This document shows, in pieces, positions 8,598-11,636 of a stretch of 11,636 nucleotides of DNA (position 1 is the stretch's first letter; each line of letters begins with the position of its first letter). A program made the translations under genes and the position numbers. The stretch comes from Bremia lactucae (taxonomy: Eukaryota; Oomycota; Peronosporomycetes; Peronosporales; Peronosporaceae): assembly GCF_004359215.1 (NCBI RefSeq), contig NC_090617.1, positions 10,504-22,139 of the forward strand. Reading direction: 5' to 3'. Below the pieces are notes generated by a model, which did no database searches, was not told the origin of the DNA, and saw nothing but the letters and a program-made list of their open reading frames with translations.

Positions 8598-8814
8598 TAA
8601 ATGATGTCGAAGCGATGCAACGGAAGGTCAAGTTACAAAGAACAAGCACTAGAGAGAGAGGGACAAGCAAAAGGAGTGAAAAGGAGTTGCCATAATAAAA
8701 AGGCATCATAATAAAGGGGCGTCATAATAAGGGGAATAATAGCCCGTAATAAGGGGCGGTTTATGATAGAGAAATATCTCTACTATCATTTTACCCTCTA
8801 AGCCACATGGGTTG
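8598..8814. other. Region between LTR2 and recognisable LTR1, with short imperfect repeats
   Basis: No coding signal. It may be the end (R/U5 side) of the right LTR1 read on the minus strand. Bases 8690-8759 hold an imperfect repeat of about 15-17 bp built on CATAATAAAGGGG, with versions at about 8691, 8706, 8723 and 8747. A hairpin with 7-bp outer arms ATGATAG and CTATCAT lies near 8763-8789. The boundary of LTR1 cannot be placed. Confidence 0.5.
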
Positions 8815-9677
8815 GAATCAATAAGAAGGATTATAATGGGGCACCCTTCACTAGTACAGATCAGTACTAATTAACCTTACATTGATTACAGTGTAGGTTA
8901 GGTGCCTCGAACTTCACCTACATAAATGTACAGAGGAAGGTTTCTTATGAAGCTAAGGGTCTTTAGCTTAAAGGTCTAGACTAAGGCTTTAGAATAGATA
9001 CAAGTAAACTGTATTAATATATTTAGTTTCCTACGTAACAATCTTCTATCTACTACTGAACTTTTTTATGAATAACTTAGTGTGGCGCCTGCTTGCGCAC
9101 CGCACAATCGTGTCTTATAACGATTGGCGGGGTTAATTGAGATTTAAATCAACCATTCAATAAAGCTAATGTCTTTTTGCATCAATATTACAAAATTTGG
9201 TAATATTGGAACTATTTAAGACAAACTTATAAGAAGGCACTACGACTTGTAATGCTTCAGTACAAGTTCACTTCGCACTGCTTCAGTTGCGAGTGGTGCC
9301 TTACGTTATTTCACGTACACTAGTACGTGCAGAGGAAGACTTCTCTTTAAGGCAACTAGCTTTAAGAGGGTTGAATGAAAACTGTATTAATATAATTAAG
9401 TTTCTCTTCTTTCTATCTGTTAACGCTAACTTAATTATAAACTAATACTTAACATGCAATTAAAATCTTATCTTATCTGTCTCTCTCTGTTTTGTTTACA
9501 TCTACAGTTGATTAGTCTGCGGGATAAATAGATATAATGGTCTATACCTATTTATGGATAAGATTTCTGATCATTACTATATAAAGTAATATCCTCCAAA
9601 TATAATCTACCTTTTAGATAACATATCAATTAACAACCTTTAAGTTTTAATTTCATGTAACGATACACCCCGTTACA
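8815..9677 (-). mobile_element. LTR1, 3' LTR of right Gypsy copy, with internal duplicated module
   Basis: On the minus strand the LTR starts TGTAACGGGG at 9677, directly after the mirrored polypurine tract, and aligns with the left LTR1 from 3654 to the gap (reaching about 9070 here). Beyond that a diverged second version of an internal module appears. GCAGAGGAAG at 9329-9338 recurs as ACAGAGGAAG at 8930-8939, and AAACTGTATTAATATA at 9379-9394 recurs at 9006-9021, an offset of about 370-400 bp. Either the LTR has a tandem duplication or a second related LTR is nested. The extra TATA-containing segment of the left copy is missing. The 3' limit is uncertain. Confidence 0.75.
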
Positions 9678-9690
9678 TTACCCCTCCCTT
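9678..9690 (-). promoter_or_regulatory. Polypurine tract of right Gypsy copy
   Basis: On the minus strand AAGGGAGGGGTAA immediately precedes the LTR1 start at 9677, mirroring 3641-3653. It confirms that the right element runs on the minus strand. Confidence 0.75.
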
Positions 9691-9943
9691 AAACGACAAT
9701 CACTCTGACTGTCATTGGCTGGAGTGGTCACGATGAGACCGCTTAATTTAAAAATGATGTTGATTGGTCAGAACCATCATTTTAAATTCCATCGCATGAT
9801 GAACAAATTCATGCGGGGTGCTGATAGTGCGGCGCCTTCGGCTGCGGCTCGAGCAGCCGCGGGTGACGCACTGTTATCTCTTGCGGCAGACGGAACGTCT
9901 GCCGTAGTATCTTCTATTCGCGCAACACTAGATGTTGCGGGTG

Positions 9944-9964
9944 CACGTGGTGATTCACCACGTG
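9944..9964. repeat. Inverted repeat with 10-bp arms, conserved in both Gypsy copies
   Basis: CACGTGGTGA at 9944-9953 and its complement at 9955-9964 with a one-base centre. The left counterpart at 3365-3385 has 9-bp perfect arms and a 3-nt centre. Confidence 0.95.
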
Positions 9965-10491
9965 AATACGACCCCTCTTTTGAGGTCGACTGCGAATGCG
10001 AGTCGGATGAAATGGCCGACTCGAAGAGAATAGAACAGTCGCCTGATAGACGTCAGGCGGCTGACTATGAGCCTTCGATTGAGAGGGCTCATTCTGATAG
10101 AAGAGTAAATAGTCTATTTGGTTCCGAAGATGAGGATGATCCCTCATCGCCCGTTCCGTCTCCCGTAAAGTCACCTGCACCTGTTTCTGTGCAAGGGGAT
10201 GACGATGGCGTAAGGCATCGTAAGAAAAGTTCTTGTGGTACATCTGCTTCAGTGGGTACCACTCATGGGAGTGACACAATAAAATGTCTTATCTCGCCCC
10301 TGTGAAGAAGCCGTGGCATTTGCCAGAACGGCTAATCAGTAGCTTGTCTGGAGAGACTTCTCCTCACAATAAATATCCCTTATTTATTGCGACAAAGCTA
10401 CATGGCCTTGATCCTAGCGCGAAGAACTTTCGCGCTGATGAAGATTTTTATCTCCACGCTTTTGTTAAGCATCGATGGTTTAGTGAAAACA

Positions 10492-10516
10492 ATAAGCGAG
10501 ATAAAGTCTCGCTTAT
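10492..10516. repeat. Inverted repeat with 10-bp arms
   Basis: ATAAGCGAGA at 10492-10501 pairs perfectly with 10507-10516 across a 5-nt loop. The left counterpart near 2801-2828 keeps part of the stem, with one G-C pair replaced by A-T but three other pairs lost. Confidence 0.93.
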
Positions 10517-10576
10517 GCAAGACTGCAGCGCGTTCATTCGCAATGTCAAAGACATTGAACGCGAAGCCTGGCTTTA

Positions 10577-10603
10577 AAACTTAACGCGAATCGCGTTAAG
10601 TTT
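10577..10603. repeat. Inverted repeat with 12-bp arms, conserved in both Gypsy copies
   Basis: AAACTTAACGCG at 10577-10588 pairs with 10592-10603 around AAT. The left counterpart at 2717-2743 has the same stem with a single G-T mismatch, which would still pair as G-U in RNA. Confidence 0.96.
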
Positions 10604-11281
10604 GAGAAACGAACTCCAACCGGTACAAAGTATAAATTGAATGGGTTGTCACGTGAGGCTGGCTTCAATGACTCACGTGGGGTGATCCCTGTCCGTGTTG
10701 TGTTGACAACTCGAAGAGGGTAAAAGGGAACGTCTATTCCCTTTTTTTGCCCTGGGGAAGGGCTCACATCTCTATTGAGATGCGGGATGCGATTGACTTT
10801 TGCAATCGATTTACATGCGCCAGGGGCGCGTGTTTTCCGATGGACCATATGAACCATCGGATGGGTCTCGTCATACTGACGGACGAGGCCCTCAACGTCA
10901 GCAACCAACTGGGAACGAGGCTCCTAGCTGTCATGTGAAGGTGGATAACCACGCCACCGAACAAGATAACTCGTTCGCTACCCCTTTACATCACGGTGGT
11001 TCTGGATACGTTACACAAGGAAACGTTGATCACCGTGGGAATCCACCAATGGTTGTGGTGGAGGAGGGAAAATTAGATCCGAACCGTGTGTCGGATCTAG
11101 AGTCGAAGATCGACAAAATTGATCGCTTCCTCCATGATTTGGAGGAGGGACTTGAACACGAGCGCGGTAAGCGTCACTCGTTGGAACAGATGGTGCAGAA
11201 TCACCATATCGAGCGGTTGGAAGACCGTTCGAAGGGTGCGTACTCCTTGTTGGAGTACGAGCGGAACTATCATGCTGTTCG

Positions 11282-11305
11282 CGATGAGCTGTCATCAGCT
11301 CATCG
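11282..11305. repeat. Inverted repeat with 10-bp arms in coiled-coil coding region
   Basis: CGATGAGCTG at 11282-11291 pairs with CAGCTCATCG at 11296-11305 across TCAT. It lies in the codons for DELSSAH of the antisense protein. Confidence 0.96.
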
Positions 11306-11468
11306 TAGTTTCGAGGATCTTCGGAACAAGCATGAGAAACTTCAGGTTCAACATGAGAACCTGGTTCGCGATCACAAGAATCTTTTGGGGATTCTTGAAA
11401 AGGGTGGTCACATCCGTCCTCGGAAGAAGCCGCGTACTGATGGTACGGGCGGAGCCGACCAACGTAAA

Positions 11469-11494
11469 ACGTAGGATGCGTTCGCATCCTACGT
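11469..11494. repeat. 12-bp-arm hairpin at the stop codon of the antisense gene
   Basis: ACGTAGGATGCG at 11469-11480 pairs perfectly with 11483-11494 across TT. The TAG stop of the antisense gene (11472-11474) lies in the first arm. On the other strand the same bases encode the RRMRTHPT part of pol. The left copy (about 1677-1704) keeps the stop but has lost most of the symmetry. Confidence 0.95.
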
Positions 11495-11636
11495 GGCAAT
11501 TCTATTGTGTACGCATTGCCTCTTCGATGCAGTACACGGAAAGGCCCAATGAACTTGGGTAGTAGTTTACTGCTACCCACATTAGTGACTAATCGCTTAG
11601 GTAAGTTTACCGTAGAGAGTAGCACTAGATCATTAA

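Larger units (their letters stand above)
9757..11474 (+). pseudogene. Antisense gene of the right Gypsy copy (coiled-coil protein of unknown function, nearly intact)
   Basis: Opposite in direction to pol. Three open pieces cover almost all of it. The first (to 10305) begins at the ATG shared with the left copy (9757, MLIG; another ATG is at 9754), then has an Ala-rich patch, acidic stretches (FEVDCECESDE, GSEDEDD) and SPVPSPVKSPAP. The second (10284-10577) reads KKPWHLPERL, FRADEDFYLHAFVKHRW and IEREAWL. Compared with the left copy it then carries a CAA to TAA change with a lost base near 10575, and single-base losses near 10668 and 10795. Between these, DPCPCCVDNSKRV and WGRAHISIEMRDAID are readable. 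The third (10800-11474) holds a long heptad-like coiled coil (about 11070-11400), then PRKKPRTDG and QRKT with TAG at 11472-11474. No known domain recognised. It overlaps the pol integrase end and chromodomain on the opposite strand. Confidence 0.75.
10830..11636 (-). pseudogene. Gypsy pol 3' end, right copy: integrase C-terminus, linker, chromodomain (broken, runs off window)
   Basis: The minus strand is open from the window edge to 11014. It reads LLSTVNLPKR, the GPF motif of the integrase C-terminal domain (KFIGPFRVL, about 11560-11530), RTHPTFYVGRLRPY, then a polar linker rich in Ser, Pro and His, and QRFLV before a TAA (11011-11013). In the same frame a chromodomain follows, YLVRWRGYPPSHDS, interrupted by TAG at 10978-10980 and by TAG at 10924-10926 where the left copy has the conserved Trp. 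Reading then continues without stops to 10546, but I cannot tell whether that tail is real pol or only the shadow of the antisense gene. The copy is better preserved than the left one but also inactive. Confidence 0.85.

Noticed and set aside
9914..10279. Minus-strand 121-codon frame opposite the antisense gene
   Set aside because: The plus strand has the frame that matches the left copy. I found no counterpart for the minus frame, so it appears to be a shadow.
10546..10908. Minus-strand open stretch downstream of the right chromodomain as a separate gene
   Set aside because: It is the same frame as pol after in-frame stops, and the left copy stops at 2511. It may only be open because the antisense gene is on the other strand.

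Overview
The window looks like a repeat-filled, subtelomeric piece of an oomycete genome, most likely Peronosporales (Phytophthora or a downy mildew). The reasons are a TTTAGGG-type telomere array, Ty3/Gypsy chromovirus-like pol sequences of the kind common in Phytophthora, and a MULE transposase fused to an OTU-like protease domain. I see no intact host gene, no tRNA and no rRNA. Every protein-coding region is a broken mobile-element gene.

Layout: (1) 1-2511 (+) is a degenerate Ty3/Gypsy pol 3' half (RNase H, integrase, chromodomain), followed by a polypurine tract (3641-3653) and its 3' LTR (LTR1, 3654-4411), cut off by a gap. (2) 4412-4511 is exactly 100 N. (3) 4512-4602 is 13 copies of TAAACCC, then an AT-rich stretch to 4946. 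(4) 4947-5477 (-) is a complete solo LTR of a second family (LTR2) with a perfect 5-bp target duplication. (5) 5520-7989 (-) is a broken MULE transposase with SWIM and OTU-like domains. (6) 8065-8597 (+) is a second LTR2 copy in the opposite orientation. (7) 8598-9677 (-) is a second LTR1, partly duplicated internally. (8) 9678-11636 is a second copy of the Gypsy 3' region with pol on the minus strand, running off the window. The two Gypsy copies and the two LTR2 copies are therefore mirrored around the MULE.

The most interesting content is shared by both Gypsy copies. On the strand opposite pol there is a second gene, starting about 80 bp inside the LTR boundary and ending inside the integrase C-terminal region (1698-3576 on minus; 9757-11474 on plus). 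Its start, its stop, a long coiled coil and a basic C-terminal tail are recognisable in both copies. In the left copy a 21-bp tandem repeat lengthens that coiled coil by whole heptads, while reading as a seven-residue repeat in the pol linker on the other strand. In addition, the element sequences are crowded with perfect short inverted repeats whose arms are often kept between copies while the loops differ, with a few compensated base-pair changes.

The telomere array abutting a 100-N gap suggests that two contigs, at least one a chromosome end, were joined in scaffolding. Nothing here was checked by computation; identities and boundaries were read by eye.
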